Origin: an uncultured Collinsella sp.
Lineage (GTDB): Bacteria; Actinomycetota; Coriobacteriia; Coriobacteriales; Coriobacteriaceae
Assembly (NCBI GenBank): GCA_900768265.1
Contig: CAAGCF010000021.1
Coordinates: forward strand, 6,678 to 70,677
Reading direction: 5' to 3'
DNA length: 64,000 nucleotides
Part shown: positions 1 to 9,350 of the stretch, piece by piece
How positions within the stretch are numbered: position 1 is the stretch's first letter
How the letters are laid out: each line of letters starts with the position of its first letter
The notes under the pieces: model-generated
The model's input: only the letters and a program-made list of their open reading frames with translations
Database searches by the model: none
What the model was told of the DNA's origin: nothing
Translations under genes and position numbers: made by a program

Positions 1-31
1 TGCGCTTGTTCGTGGCGCTACGGGTACTCAC
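1..31 (-). CDS. Start of an unidentified gene downstream of purC (partial)
   Basis: A GTG codon at 31-29 directly follows the purC stop. A GGAG sequence inside the end of purC lies about nine bases before it, and ten codons stay open to the window edge. The position suggests a translationally coupled next gene in a purine operon. Too little sequence is present to identify it. Confidence 0.35.
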   Translation of the reverse strand, partial: MSTRSATNKR

Positions 32-919
32 TTACGCGTTCTCCTTCATGCTTGTGAACTGGGAGCCCGTAATGATTTGGAAGGCCTCGCGATAGCGCTC
101 GGACGTGCCATCGATGACCTCGGCGGGCAGGTGCGGGGTCTCCCCCGTCATATCCCAGTTGGCCTTGAGCCAATTGCGGACGAATTGCTTGTCGTAGCTG
201 GGCTGGATCTTGCCCTCCTCGTAGCTGGCGGCAGGCCAGAAACGGCTGGAGTCGGGCGTGAGGCACTCGTCGATCAGCGTGACCTTGCCATCAATGACAC
301 CAAACTCGAACTTGGTGTCGGCGATGATGATGCCACGGGTCGCAGCGTACTCGGCAGCGGCCTTGTAGATCTTGAGTGACAGGTCGCGGATCTGCGTGGC
401 GATGTCCTCGCCAACGATCTCGCAGCAACGCTCGAACGAGATGTTCTCGTCATGGTCACCGATCTCGGCCTTCGTGGAGGGCGTGAACAGCGGCTCAGGG
501 AGCTTGGACGCCTCCGTCAGGCCCTCGGGCAGCTGAATGCCACAGACGGTGCCGTTCTCGTCGTAGGTCTTCTTGCCCGAACCGGTCAGATAGCCGCGGA
601 CGATGCACTCGATAGGAATCGTCTGCGCCTTCTTGACCAGCATAGCGCGACCAGCGAGATAGTCACGGTACTCAGCAAACTCCTCGGGGAAATCCGCCGG
701 GTCGATGGAGACGAGATGGTTAGGAACAATGTCGGCAAACTTATCAAACCAGAATGCCGAGATGCGGTTGAGCACCTCTCCCTTAAACGGAATCTCGTCG
801 GGGAGAATGAAGTCGAACGCAGAAATGCGGTCGGTGGCGACCATCAGCAGGTTTTCACCGGCATCGTAGATATCACGAACCTTGCCACGGGAATCCGGAC
901 GACGCTCCATCGTTGTCAC
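32..919 (-). CDS. purC: SAICAR synthase (phosphoribosylaminoimidazole-succinocarboxamide synthase)
   Basis: PurC joins aspartate to CAIR using ATP, a middle step of de novo IMP synthesis in the cytoplasm. The N-terminal RGKVRDIYD motif, the central IPIECIVRGYLTGSG signature and the IADTKFEFG signature are all intact, and the length of about 295 residues is normal. I chose the GTG at 919 because AAGGAG lies eight bases upstream. A GTG at 928 overlaps that Shine-Dalgarno, and an ATG at 910 is too far from it. A short dyad (ATGCGGG/CCCGCAT, 951-968) lies in the 5' leader. I saw no clear purine riboswitch. purB lies 7 kb away, and purA and purD are on the other arm, so the pathway is scattered. 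Confidence 0.95.
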   Translation of the reverse strand: MTTMERRPDSRGKVRDIYDAGENLLMVATDRISAFDFILPDEIPFKGEVLNRISAFWFDKFADIVPNHLVSIDPADFPEEFAEYRDYLAGRAMLVKKAQTIPIECIVRGYLTGSGKKTYDENGTVCGIQLPEGLTEASKLPEPLFTPSTKAEIGDHDENISFERCCEIVGEDIATQIRDLSLKIYKAAAEYAATRGIIIADTKFEFGVIDGKVTLIDECLTPDSSRFWPAASYEEGKIQPSYDKQFVRNWLKANWDMTGETPHLPAEVIDGTSERYREAFQIITGSQFTSMKENA

Positions 920-1026
920 GTGAGTCACTCCTTACCAAAATACGACAGTAATGCGGGCTTTCCCGCATGTTCTCGCAAACCCGGAGCGGCAAGGACAAGG
1001 CCCCTCCTTCACCGAGTAGCGAAAAG

Positions 1027-2592
1027 CTAGTGCTCCATTGTAGTAGATGCCGCGTCCGCCGTGTGCTCGCGTGGCAGATGAATCGTAAAAGTCGTACCCT
1101 TTCCAAGCTCCGACTCCACGGATATATAGCCATGGTGGCGCTCGACGATTTGTTTGGTCACGGCAAGGCCCACGCCCAGACCGCCCGCCTCGCGGGCGCG
1201 ACTGGCGTCGGCACGCCAAAAACGTCCGAAAATACGAGACAGGTCTTCCTTGGCGATACCGATGCCCGTGTCCGAGACCGCAATATCGACGTGTTTACGG
1301 TCACTGAGCACCGACACCACGACCCATCCGCCCTCGGGGGTATAGCGCATGGCGTTACTCATGAGGTTGATGACGCATTGCGTAATCATATCGGGGTCGG
1401 CCTCGACGACATCGTCATGCCCCTGGGTTTCATCTGCAAAGCGAAGACGAAGGTCACGGTCGGCAAACAGGCGCTCCTGTCCGTTCACAATCGATCGCAC
1501 GAACGGAACCATATCCACCGGTTCGAGATTGAGCGGAGCAGTGCTATTTTCCATACGTGACAGGTCAAGCATCTGCTGCACCAAGCGAGCCAAGCGACGC
1601 GTCTCGGAAGCGACCGTCTCAAGATGCTCGTCGTCGGTGGGGTACACGCCATCTTGCATGGCCTCGACCGTTGCAAGCATTGCCATGAGCGGCGTGCGCA
1701 GCTCATGAGCCACATCGGAAGTCAGGCGCTTCTCGTGCTTCATGTCCTTTTCGAGCGACGTGGCCATCTCATCGAATGTCTCGCCCAGCTGATCGATCTC
1801 GTCATCGCCGCGCAAGCCTGTACGAGCGGACAGATCACCATCGCGAATTTGCTTGGCCGTGCTGGTAATACGATGAATCGGCTTGGTAAGCATGCGCGAC
1901 ATGAGCGCTCCGATAACGACCGAGATGCAGACCGCAACAACCGCGGCAAGGGCCATGGCGTTAAAGGTCTTCTCCCTAAACGCAGAATCTGCCTTGGTGA
2001 GCAAGGCATCGGAGCCGATGGCCCATAGCTTTACCTGTCCGACATGCTCGCCGGAAGACGTTATGATTTCGACGTTGGCAACGCTATCGGAGTCGGTGGG
2101 CGCCGACGAAACCGGACTATGCGAGGCCTTTTTACCGCTCGAGCCGCTCGACACCGATTCGCTCTCGCGTACATCGGCGGTTGCACTTGCCGAGGGCCAC
2201 GAGTCGTCATAAACGATCACGCCCTTTTTGTTGACGACCTGCATGCCAAGATCGTCGGACACCAGACTCGATGTCGCGACCGTGCGCAGCTCGCCCGCAG
2301 TCCAATTGCCGTTTTCCTCGTACGACGTCGCAAGCTTTTCGGCTGCGGAATTGGCGATCTCGACGATATTGGCGCGCGTGTAGTCCGAAAAAACCGTACC
2401 CCATACAACGGAGACCACGCCCACCAGCACCAGTACCGTCATGAGTGATGTCAGGGCGAAAGCCAGGGCCATGCGCGAGGGGTAGCTCATCGTTGGCCGC
2501 GAATCGGAGCGAGGCGTGTTCCAACTAGCTTTGGAACCCGCCTCGCTCTCCTGCTTATGCTTTTGCCCGATTTCAAAGCGCGCAGGTGTCAT
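1027..2592 (-). CDS. Membrane sensor histidine kinase
   Basis: This is a two-component sensor kinase in the membrane, 521 residues. Order of parts: a membrane segment near residues 42-66, an extracellular sensor of about 145 residues with a Ser-rich stretch, a second membrane segment near 212-235, HAMP, a HisKA helix with the phospho-acceptor histidine near residue 296 (DVAHELRTP), an N box (NLMSNAMRYTP), and G boxes (DTGIGI and GLGVGLAV). It starts 12 bases after the response regulator gene, so the two form one operon. The ATG at 2592 follows AAGGA at a suitable distance. The signal sensed cannot be told from the sequence. Confidence 0.9.
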   Translation of the reverse strand: MTPARFEIGQKHKQESEAGSKASWNTPRSDSRPTMSYPSRMALAFALTSLMTVLVLVGVVSVVWGTVFSDYTRANIVEIANSAAEKLATSYEENGNWTAGELRTVATSSLVSDDLGMQVVNKKGVIVYDDSWPSASATADVRESESVSSGSSGKKASHSPVSSAPTDSDSVANVEIITSSGEHVGQVKLWAIGSDALLTKADSAFREKTFNAMALAAVVAVCISVVIGALMSRMLTKPIHRITSTAKQIRDGDLSARTGLRGDDEIDQLGETFDEMATSLEKDMKHEKRLTSDVAHELRTPLMAMLATVEAMQDGVYPTDDEHLETVASETRRLARLVQQMLDLSRMENSTAPLNLEPVDMVPFVRSIVNGQERLFADRDLRLRFADETQGHDDVVEADPDMITQCVINLMSNAMRYTPEGGWVVVSVLSDRKHVDIAVSDTGIGIAKEDLSRIFGRFWRADASRAREAGGLGVGLAVTKQIVERHHGYISVESELGKGTTFTIHLPREHTADAASTTMEH

Positions 2593-2604
2593 ATGTGATT
2601 TTCC

Positions 2605-3327
2605 TTATTTCTCGTCCGACTTATCGGTCTTTGCCGGAGCCTCGAAGCGATAACCAACGCCGTGAACGGTGTAGAGCCACTTGGGCTTCTTGGGGTCGTC
2701 GCCCAGCTTGGCGCGAAGGTTCTTCACGTGGCTGTCGATAGTGCGCTCATAGCCCTCAAAGTCATAGCCGAGCACCTTCTCGACCAGCTCCATGCGGTTG
2801 TAGACGCGGCCGGGGTGGCGGGCAAGCGTGGTGAGCAGCTTGAACTCGGAAGCCGTCAGGTCGACTTCCTTGCCCTCGACCAAAATCTTGTGGCCCGAGA
2901 TGTCAATGACCAGATCGCCAAAGTCGAGCACCTCGACGGCCGGTTCATCGGCCTGGTGGGCACGGCGGAACAAGGCGCGTACGCGCGCGACAAGCTCGCG
3001 CGGCGAGAACGGCTTGATCAGGTAGTCGTCGGCACCGAGCTCGAGGCCGATAATACGGTCCTCGATCTCGCCCTTGGCCGTCAGCATAATGATGGGGACA
3101 TCCGAGGTGTCGCGAATGGTGCGGCAAACGCGCTCGCCGGGAATCTTAGGGAGCATGAGGTCGAGCACGACCAGGTCGAACTGATGCTTCTCGAACTCCT
3201 CGATAGCGGACTGGCCGTCGCCGACGCCCACAACCCAATAGCCCTCGCGCTCGAGATAGGCAGCGACAGCGTCACGGATTGCCTTCTCATCCTCGACCAG
3301 CAGAATCTTTTTTGCATCTGAAGCCAT
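2605..3327 (-). CDS. OmpR/PhoB-family response regulator
   Basis: This is a DNA-binding response regulator of about 240 residues. The receiver domain has the acidic pair (VEDE), the phospho-acceptor aspartate at residue 56 (VVLDLMLP), the switch threonine (LTAKG) and the lysine in LIKPFSP. The C-terminal half is a winged helix with the VGYRFE-type end. The likely start is the ATG at 3327, behind a run of six Gs; a TTG at 3348 is possible. The partner kinase follows 12 bases downstream. The target genes are unknown. Confidence 0.92.
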   Translation of the reverse strand: MASDAKKILLVEDEKAIRDAVAAYLEREGYWVVGVGDGQSAIEEFEKHQFDLVVLDLMLPKIPGERVCRTIRDTSDVPIIMLTAKGEIEDRIIGLELGADDYLIKPFSPRELVARVRALFRRAHQADEPAVEVLDFGDLVIDISGHKILVEGKEVDLTASEFKLLTTLARHPGRVYNRMELVEKVLGYDFEGYERTIDSHVKNLRAKLGDDPKKPKWLYTVHGVGYRFEAPAKTDKSDEK

Positions 3328-3480
3328 AACACGGCCCCCCTGTCTCAATTAGCTAAGAACAAGCTCATTTTAACGCACCTGAGCCCACCGGGTATCGCAT
3401 GGGTGCGATAGCTCGGCGGGCGGTACTCATAGTCACAACGCGCTTATTCCCCTGTCGACGCCTTTTTAACCCCTCGGAGA

Positions 3481-4692
3481 CTAAAGAGAGAACAAGCGAG
3501 CGGTAACCGTCTCGGGAATTCCCTGACTGTTTCGCACCGTTGCGTACGTTAAGAACGAGTTCGATTTACCCGCCGTAGCAGGATAATCGCCATACTCCAG
3601 GGCTCGGTCGGGCGACAGAAGCGAGCCGTAGGTCTTAGCCGAAGTGTCAATCAAAAAATGCGACGCCTGGACTTTAACCAGGTATTTATTTTTCCTTCCC
3701 GCAGCGCACGCGAGCGGCTCACGCGAAAGGAAGAGGTACGGTCCGCCCTCGTTACCGATATAGGTGCCCATATTGCCCAGGCTACCCACACCGTTATACG
3801 TCGCCTCAATGGAGAACACGAAGGTGTCGCCCATATACACGGCCTCGAAAGGCGAAACCGACGAAGGAAGCACCAGCTGAGCTCGCTTCGTATTGTTGCC
3901 GTCGGTCAGGTCGATCGCCGTCATACCGTAATAGACTCCCTCATCATTGCGCACGCGGGGCGAGATGGTCAGGATGCCGTCGCTCACACGCGGGGCGGAT
4001 GCGAAGCGGCCCGTCGACTTCCAAATAGTCTCAGGCTTGGACTCGCTGGGCGACTGACGGTAGCAGTACGAATCGTTACTCGTCTTGCTGCCGCCGGACG
4101 AGGGCATCTTATACCAGATGACCGACGACCCATACGCTGTGAAGAGCGGCGGATCGTAGTTTTCGCCACCGCGATCGAGCTCGACAGCGTTGCCGGTAAG
4201 GGAGGAGCCTGCAAGGTTTTGCGCATAGAGTTTCCAAGACGCATTGGCAAAGTTCATCTCGACCCACGCGAACACGCCATCACCCGCACGAACGTCGTAA
4301 AACGCATAACCGGTTCCCTCAACGGGATCCTCGATAAGTGTGGTAAGCGAGCCATCGCCCAGGTTGAGCACACCAAGCGTATTGGCATGCAGGGCAGAAG
4401 CAGGCGCCATCATCGCGGCAGCGTAGTCGCCATCGCAGTAGTACAGCAGCGTGCCCAGCGGCAGCGTCCACGAGGCCGTGGGCTCAAGATCGATATCAAC
4501 AGCTTCGTACTCATCAGTGATCGAGACAATCTTCGAATCGTCCTTGATAACCTGCGGCTCGCCAGCGGCGTCATCGCTGGTACCCGTTTTTTTCGAGCAA
4601 CCGGCAAGCACCGTGGCAGCGCCCGCGACAGCACCGCCGAGCACAAAGCCGCGGCGCGATATTCCATTCTTGATGTGGTCGGCGATACCCAT
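3481..4692 (-). CDS. Tat-exported lipoprotein of unknown function
   Basis: The first 30 residues hold a twin-arginine motif (SRRGFVL), a hydrophobic stretch and a lipobox (LAGC). The protein is therefore probably exported folded and lipid-anchored outside the membrane. The rest, about 370 residues, has repeated short strand-like blocks (WYK, GDTFVFSIEA, DGILTISPRV) that suggest a beta-propeller. This is inference and I recognise no catalytic motif. The ATG at 4692-4690 overlaps the stop of the TSCPD gene by one base (TAATG), so it is translationally coupled. A GC-rich dyad around 3384-3421 may end the transcript. Confidence 0.75.
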   Translation of the reverse strand: MGIADHIKNGISRRGFVLGGAVAGAATVLAGCSKKTGTSDDAAGEPQVIKDDSKIVSITDEYEAVDIDLEPTASWTLPLGTLLYYCDGDYAAAMMAPASALHANTLGVLNLGDGSLTTLIEDPVEGTGYAFYDVRAGDGVFAWVEMNFANASWKLYAQNLAGSSLTGNAVELDRGGENYDPPLFTAYGSSVIWYKMPSSGGSKTSNDSYCYRQSPSESKPETIWKSTGRFASAPRVSDGILTISPRVRNDEGVYYGMTAIDLTDGNNTKRAQLVLPSSVSPFEAVYMGDTFVFSIEATYNGVGSLGNMGTYIGNEGGPYLFLSREPLACAAGRKNKYLVKVQASHFLIDTSAKTYGSLLSPDRALEYGDYPATAGKSNSFLTYATVRNSQGIPETVTARLFSL

Positions 4693-4955
4693 TAGGCGAT
4701 CTCGGCGCGAGCGGCCTCGATAGCGCGCGTAAGCTGATCGGCGCAAGAAGTCTTTTTCATACCGCAGGTATTACCGGCGAGAACCTCGATTACGCGATCG
4801 GCAGGAGCACCCTCGACCAGCTTGGAGATTGCTTTGAGATTGCCGTCACAGCCGCCGGTAAACTCAACGCCCAGCACCTTATTGCCGTCATCGGAAAGGT
4901 CAAGGTGAATATTGCGAGAGCATACACCCTGAGGCTTGTAGTCAAAACTAATCAT
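4692..4955 (-). CDS. TSCPD-domain protein (TIGR03905-like)
   Basis: This is an 87-residue cytoplasmic protein matching the small TSCPD family by its TGGCDGNLKAIS motif and a later cysteine cluster (GNTCGMKKTSCADQL). The same fold occurs at the C terminus of vitamin-B12-dependent ribonucleotide reductases, where it is thought to bind metal or nucleic acid. The role of stand-alone copies is not established. GAGAGGGG precedes the ATG. It is coupled to the downstream Tat lipoprotein gene, so the two may be co-expressed. Confidence 0.8.
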   Translation of the reverse strand: MISFDYKPQGVCSRNIHLDLSDDGNKVLGVEFTGGCDGNLKAISKLVEGAPADRVIEVLAGNTCGMKKTSCADQLTRAIEAARAEIA

Positions 4956-5068
4956 TGAGATCCCCTCTCAGAAAGAAATTTCAGACGTCTATTATCCCCG
5001 CCTGGGCCGACTTATGATCGCAAGCACCGATTCAACATCCTACGATGCATGGACTCGTGGGGGCAAGA

Positions 5069-6868
5069 TTAGCAGTCCGCACCCTGTGCGTGGACCGTGC
5101 GCTTCTCCCGATACATATTGTGGTCGGCGACACGATATACATCGGCCAGCGTATTTCCAGCCGTCTCGACGGTCGCCACGCCAATCGATGCGCTGACCGT
5201 CAGGGCCTCATCGCTTACCGCGGCAAGACCGAGACGAAGATCCTGTTCCAGCCCGAGCGCAGACTCGTTGTCAGTATGGGGGCAAACCAGCAAAAACTCG
5301 TCGCCGCCAAGGCGCATCGGCAGATAATCCGCACCAGCCACCCGCCGCAGCACGGACGCCGTCCGTCGCAGCAGTTCATCCCCCATCTCGTGACCATAGA
5401 CGTCGTTGGTCCGCTTGAGATAATTGCAGTCCAACATAATCACGCTCACGGGCAAGTCCTCGTTTACCAGGCTATCTCCGCGCGATTCAAGATAGTTGCG
5501 GTTGCGAAGCCCCGTCAGTTTATCTTGGTATGACAGCTCCTCGGCATGCTTGACCATCGATATGTTGTGCGTCGCCACGACGACCGACTCCAGCCGGCCT
5601 TGCTCATCGCGATGCTGGGGGACAACCTGTAGCGAGTACCAAGCGCCTCGACAATCTCGCACCTCGGCAGCCAAGTACGGTACGCCCTCCATACGTTCAC
5701 GAAGCGTACTTATATCTACGAGTCCCACAACCGCTTCGCGGCTTTCGGGGCTCACGATATCCCGGCAGACCGTGTCCATAAAGTCATATGCCTCGCTGTG
5801 CTCGGCAAATATCTTCGCTATCGCCGGCGACATATTGATCCCCTCGATCTCGAGGGTGTCGAGATGCAAAAGGAAAGTCGAATCGTAGATGGCGCTTATG
5901 GCATTGATAATGCCGAGCTGTTTATCCTTTTCGACCAAATTGCGGTGGTCAACGATATTTCGAGCCGACAGCACCACGACCCAAAACGCAAGGCACACCA
6001 AGACGCCGGCGACGACAAATGTGATCCTGCCAGACATGACCTCAGATTTGGGATACAGCGCAAACAGGCGGTAGTCCTTGTATGCCGCACGTACGACGTA
6101 CCATTTGTCTCCTCGATATTCGATGCGCGTCAGGCCGTCGTCTTTCCACTCAACTCCTGCGCTGGTGAGGAGTCGGGCGAGCGGCACGTCAGCATCGGCA
6201 CTGTTGGATGAGACAATCTCCGCATCCTCCATAACAAGCACCGTGGGGCCCTGGTGGAAGGTGCTGTTCGAAAGCACGTCGGCTATGGCATATGAATAGT
6301 CGTCCGCTGTATCGGAAACAAATGAGCGGTATGCCAGGGCAACGCCGTCGCCATACGGAACAGCACAGACGGCAAAAACGACACCACGGCGCTCGACGAC
6401 AGTTGAGTAGGACACTTTGGAACCTTGATACATCGATACGACCGACGAACAGGCCAGCTCCTCTCGCCACAACATGAGCGGATCGCGACCATCGATGTCG
6501 TAGTGGGCAGCCATATGACCATCGGAGTCCATGACCATCAGCCCCGAAAGGTTCTCGGCATGGACAAATTGCTCGATAAGATCGTCGTTAACCTCAACGC
6601 GACCAGAGGGCAGGAACGTCGCAAACGATTCGACCGCGGCGAGCAAATCGTGCGTCGCCTCGGTTTTTCTCCCCTGTTCGTAGCGGTCATATTTTTCGCA
6701 AGCGTTTTCCAAAAACACCATGGTTTCTTGGCCAAACCCAAGCGTTTTTTCGAGGCAGCGATGGGTTCCAACCGTATACAACAGGCCTAAAAAGACGGCG
6801 CTGACAATAACACCGACAGCTATGACGGTCAGAGTCTTTCGACGCAAGCGGTGCTCATCATTTGTCAT
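5069..6868 (-). CDS. Membrane diguanylate cyclase with extracytoplasmic sensor
   Basis: This 599-residue protein has an N-terminal membrane segment near 11-32, an extracytoplasmic sensor region to about 275, a second membrane segment, a PAS-like region and a C-terminal GGDEF domain. The catalytic motif GGDEF is intact at about 521-525, so synthesis of cyclic-di-GMP from two GTP is expected. I see no canonical RxxD inhibitory site in front of it, which suggests reduced product inhibition. The ATG overlaps the TGA of the upstream solute-binding protein gene (ATGA), and GGAG sits seven bases before it. The tight coupling suggests the binding protein feeds this sensor. Confidence 0.88.
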   Translation of the reverse strand: MTNDEHRLRRKTLTVIAVGVIVSAVFLGLLYTVGTHRCLEKTLGFGQETMVFLENACEKYDRYEQGRKTEATHDLLAAVESFATFLPSGRVEVNDDLIEQFVHAENLSGLMVMDSDGHMAAHYDIDGRDPLMLWREELACSSVVSMYQGSKVSYSTVVERRGVVFAVCAVPYGDGVALAYRSFVSDTADDYSYAIADVLSNSTFHQGPTVLVMEDAEIVSSNSADADVPLARLLTSAGVEWKDDGLTRIEYRGDKWYVVRAAYKDYRLFALYPKSEVMSGRITFVVAGVLVCLAFWVVVLSARNIVDHRNLVEKDKQLGIINAISAIYDSTFLLHLDTLEIEGINMSPAIAKIFAEHSEAYDFMDTVCRDIVSPESREAVVGLVDISTLRERMEGVPYLAAEVRDCRGAWYSLQVVPQHRDEQGRLESVVVATHNISMVKHAEELSYQDKLTGLRNRNYLESRGDSLVNEDLPVSVIMLDCNYLKRTNDVYGHEMGDELLRRTASVLRRVAGADYLPMRLGGDEFLLVCPHTDNESALGLEQDLRLGLAAVSDEALTVSASIGVATVETAGNTLADVYRVADHNMYREKRTVHAQGADC

Positions 6869-7701
6869 GGATTTACTCCTTGCCCGCCCGTCGTCGCTCC
6901 TGTCTTGTAATTGCCCACAATACGGTCAATCGTGCCATCTCGATCCATGTCGAACAGCGCGGTATTGAGATCCTTTACGATCGATCCTTCATAGCTGTCA
7001 TCAAACGCGACGCCCAGGTCAACCGTCATAACATTGTCGGCAAACACACGGTAAACGCCGGGATACTGAGCAACGAGTCGGTCAAGCGACTGGACATCCG
7101 CCATCCAACAGTCAACGTACCCTTTGGCTAGAGCGGCTTTGCAGAGTTCGGCAGAGCCATATGATTTGATTTGAACGTCCGACGAGACCCCCAGATCCCC
7201 CGCAAGCAATCGGCGTTCACTCACCGAACCCGCAATCACCGCAATGGTCTTACTTCCATCGAGATGCGCCAGGGATTTGATGCCACTCGTTTTCTTGGCG
7301 GCAACCGAGACCGTCAGGGTTAGATACGGCTCGGTCCAGTAATACTTATCCTCGCGATAACAGGGAGAATAATCACACCACAGACAATCGATATCACCGT
7401 TTTTGAGCAGACGGTCGCGATCGTTCCAGTCAATATCGACAAACTGTGGCTTGAGCCCTGCACGCTCACACGCCTCGCGGGCGATATCGATATCGATACC
7501 GGCATAATCGCCTGTGGTATCGACATACACATAGGGGTCATTATCCGTAACGCCAATCTTGAGCACCGGGAGATCTCTGTCGGCTTCATTCGAGGAGGAA
7601 GAACTGCTTCGAACGGTATACGTCAGGGCGCCCGCACAGACGGCAACAAGGAGTATGAGCGTGAACGAGACGATAGTGGCCCGCTTGATGCGTCTGGGCA
7701 C
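6865..7701 (-). CDS. Membrane-anchored amino-acid-type solute-binding protein
   Basis: This is a family 3 extracellular solute-binding protein (PF00497 type). It has an N-terminal hydrophobic anchor at about residues 8-28 and then the typical fold with DNDPYVYVDTTGDYAGIDID, DIARE and a late LNTALFDMDRDGTIDRI segment. I place the start at the GTG at 7701, with AAAGG six bases upstream. In-frame ATGs at 7737 and 7755 have weak sites, and the frame opens inside the purB terminator. No transporter permease is adjacent. The next gene, overlapping by four bases, is a GGDEF protein, so a signalling role is more likely than uptake. Confidence 0.82.
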   Translation of the reverse strand: MPRRIKRATIVSFTLILLVAVCAGALTYTVRSSSSSSNEADRDLPVLKIGVTDNDPYVYVDTTGDYAGIDIDIAREACERAGLKPQFVDIDWNDRDRLLKNGDIDCLWCDYSPCYREDKYYWTEPYLTLTVSVAAKKTSGIKSLAHLDGSKTIAVIAGSVSERRLLAGDLGVSSDVQIKSYGSAELCKAALAKGYVDCWMADVQSLDRLVAQYPGVYRVFADNVMTVDLGVAFDDSYEGSIVKDLNTALFDMDRDGTIDRIVGNYKTGATTGGQGVNP

Positions 7702-7765
7702 GTGCCCCCTTTCATCGAAACAGCAGTCGAAGTTCATTTTATTACCCGGGCGCATATGCGACAGT

Positions 7766-7799
7766 AAAAAAAGCGCCTCGCCCAAGACGGGCAAGGCGC
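7766..7799 (-). terminator. Rho-independent terminator of purB
   Basis: An 11-bp GC-rich stem (GCGCCTCGCCC with GGGCAAGGCGC, one mismatch) is followed on the minus strand by a seven-base T run. Confidence 0.85.
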
Positions 7800-7842
7800 C
7801 AAAGGTTGAAATGCATCCGCAAGAGGTCGAATTAGGTTAACC

Positions 7843-9189
7843 CTACTCGAAGCTCAGCTGCTCCAGGCGATCGAAGACCGTGTCAATGCGGGTGAGGAAG
7901 TCCCACGGGTCAAAGATCTCATCGAGCTTCTCCTGGCTGACGGTGCAGCGCGGATCGGCCTCGAGGCGCTCCTTAAAGGTGGGGCCAGAGACACAATCCT
8001 GCACCTCGTGCCAGGTGGCCATGGCGTTCTCCTGCACAATGGCGTACGCATCCTCGCGGGTGATACCCGTGTCGACGAGGGCAAGCAGCACCTTGGAGGA
8101 GAAGATGAGGCCGCGGGTCTTGTTGAGGTTGGCCATCATGCGGGCCGGGTACAGCTGCAGGCCGTCGATAACGCGAATGAGGCACTGGAACATATGGTCA
8201 AGCGCGATGAAGCTATCGGCCTGGGCGACACGCTCGGCGGAAGAGTGCGAAATATCGCGCTCGTGCCACAGGGCAACGTTGTCAAAGGCGACCTGGGCGT
8301 TGGACTTCACGACGCGCGACAGGCCGCAGACCTTCTCCATGGTGATGGGGTTGCGCTTGTGCGGCATGGCGGAGCTGCCCTTTTGGCCCTTGCGGAAGGG
8401 CTCCTCGGCCTCGAGTGTATCGGTCTTCTGCAGGTTGCGGACCTCGGTCGCGATGCGCTCGCAGGTGGCCGCTGTAGTGGCAAGCACGCCGGCAAGGTAG
8501 GCGTGGTGATCGCGGCTGATGACCTGCGTGGACAGCGGGTCGTGAACCAGACCCAGGTGCTCGCAGACGTACTCCTCGACGAACGGCTCGATGGAGCTGT
8601 AGGTGCCGACGGCACCGGAGATGGCACCGAAGGCAACGTTCTTGCGAGCGTCCTCAAGACGATCGAGATCGCGCTTGAGCTCCCATGCCCAAGAGCCAAA
8701 CTTCATACCGAAGGTCATCGGCTCAGCATGGATGCCATGGGTGCGGCCGGCGCAGAGCGTATTGCGCTCCTCGAAGGCGCGGCGCTTGCAGATCACGCCG
8801 AGCTTCTTGACGTCCTCGATAATCAGGTCACACGCCTGGGTGAGCTGATAGCACAGAGCCGTATCACCCAGGTCGGAGCTGGTCATACCGTAGTGAACCC
8901 AGCGGCTAGGCTTGGGCTCGCCCTCGGGAACATCGGCGTCGATATATTCCTTCATGTTGGTCAGGAAGGCGATGACATCGTGGCGCGTGACCTCCTCGAT
9001 CTCGTCAACCTTCGCCTTCTCAAAGTTGGCGTGGTCGCGAATCCACTGGGCCTCTTCTTTGGAAATACCGATCTTGCCGAGCTCCGCCTGAGCCTCGCAG
9101 GCCAGGACCTCAATCTCCTGCCAAATGGCGTACTTGTTCTCGAGGGAGAAGATGTGTCCCATCTCCGGGCGGGTATAGCGATCGATCAT
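7843..9189 (-). CDS. purB: Adenylosuccinate lyase
   Basis: PurB splits SAICAR and adenylosuccinate, serving both IMP and AMP synthesis. The fumarate-lyase signature GSSAMPHKRNP is intact, as are the TSSDLGDTA and GRTHGIHAEP motifs. The length of about 448 residues is normal. The ATG at 9189 follows GGAGC at a good distance; the longer frame to 9255 has no ribosome-binding site. A strong terminator follows. Other purine genes in the window (purC, purA, purD) are in separate transcripts. Confidence 0.96.
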   Translation of the reverse strand: MIDRYTRPEMGHIFSLENKYAIWQEIEVLACEAQAELGKIGISKEEAQWIRDHANFEKAKVDEIEEVTRHDVIAFLTNMKEYIDADVPEGEPKPSRWVHYGMTSSDLGDTALCYQLTQACDLIIEDVKKLGVICKRRAFEERNTLCAGRTHGIHAEPMTFGMKFGSWAWELKRDLDRLEDARKNVAFGAISGAVGTYSSIEPFVEEYVCEHLGLVHDPLSTQVISRDHHAYLAGVLATTAATCERIATEVRNLQKTDTLEAEEPFRKGQKGSSAMPHKRNPITMEKVCGLSRVVKSNAQVAFDNVALWHERDISHSSAERVAQADSFIALDHMFQCLIRVIDGLQLYPARMMANLNKTRGLIFSSKVLLALVDTGITREDAYAIVQENAMATWHEVQDCVSGPTFKERLEADPRCTVSQEKLDEIFDPWDFLTRIDTVFDRLEQLSFE

Positions 9190-9350
9190 AGCGGCTCCTT
9201 TTTGGTTATTGGCACGTTGGTCGTAACCCAACCATTGTACCGTGCGCGGGTGCAAGTATGGGTTGCAGGCATTAACCTAACATTTTGGAATTGAAGCGGG
9301 CAGAAAATGGGCTGCGGTGTCACCGCAGCAAGCGGCAATAGTTCCGTGAA

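Noticed and set aside
920..1026. Purine riboswitch before purC
   Set aside because: Only a short dyad is present; the conserved purine-aptamer loops are not seen.
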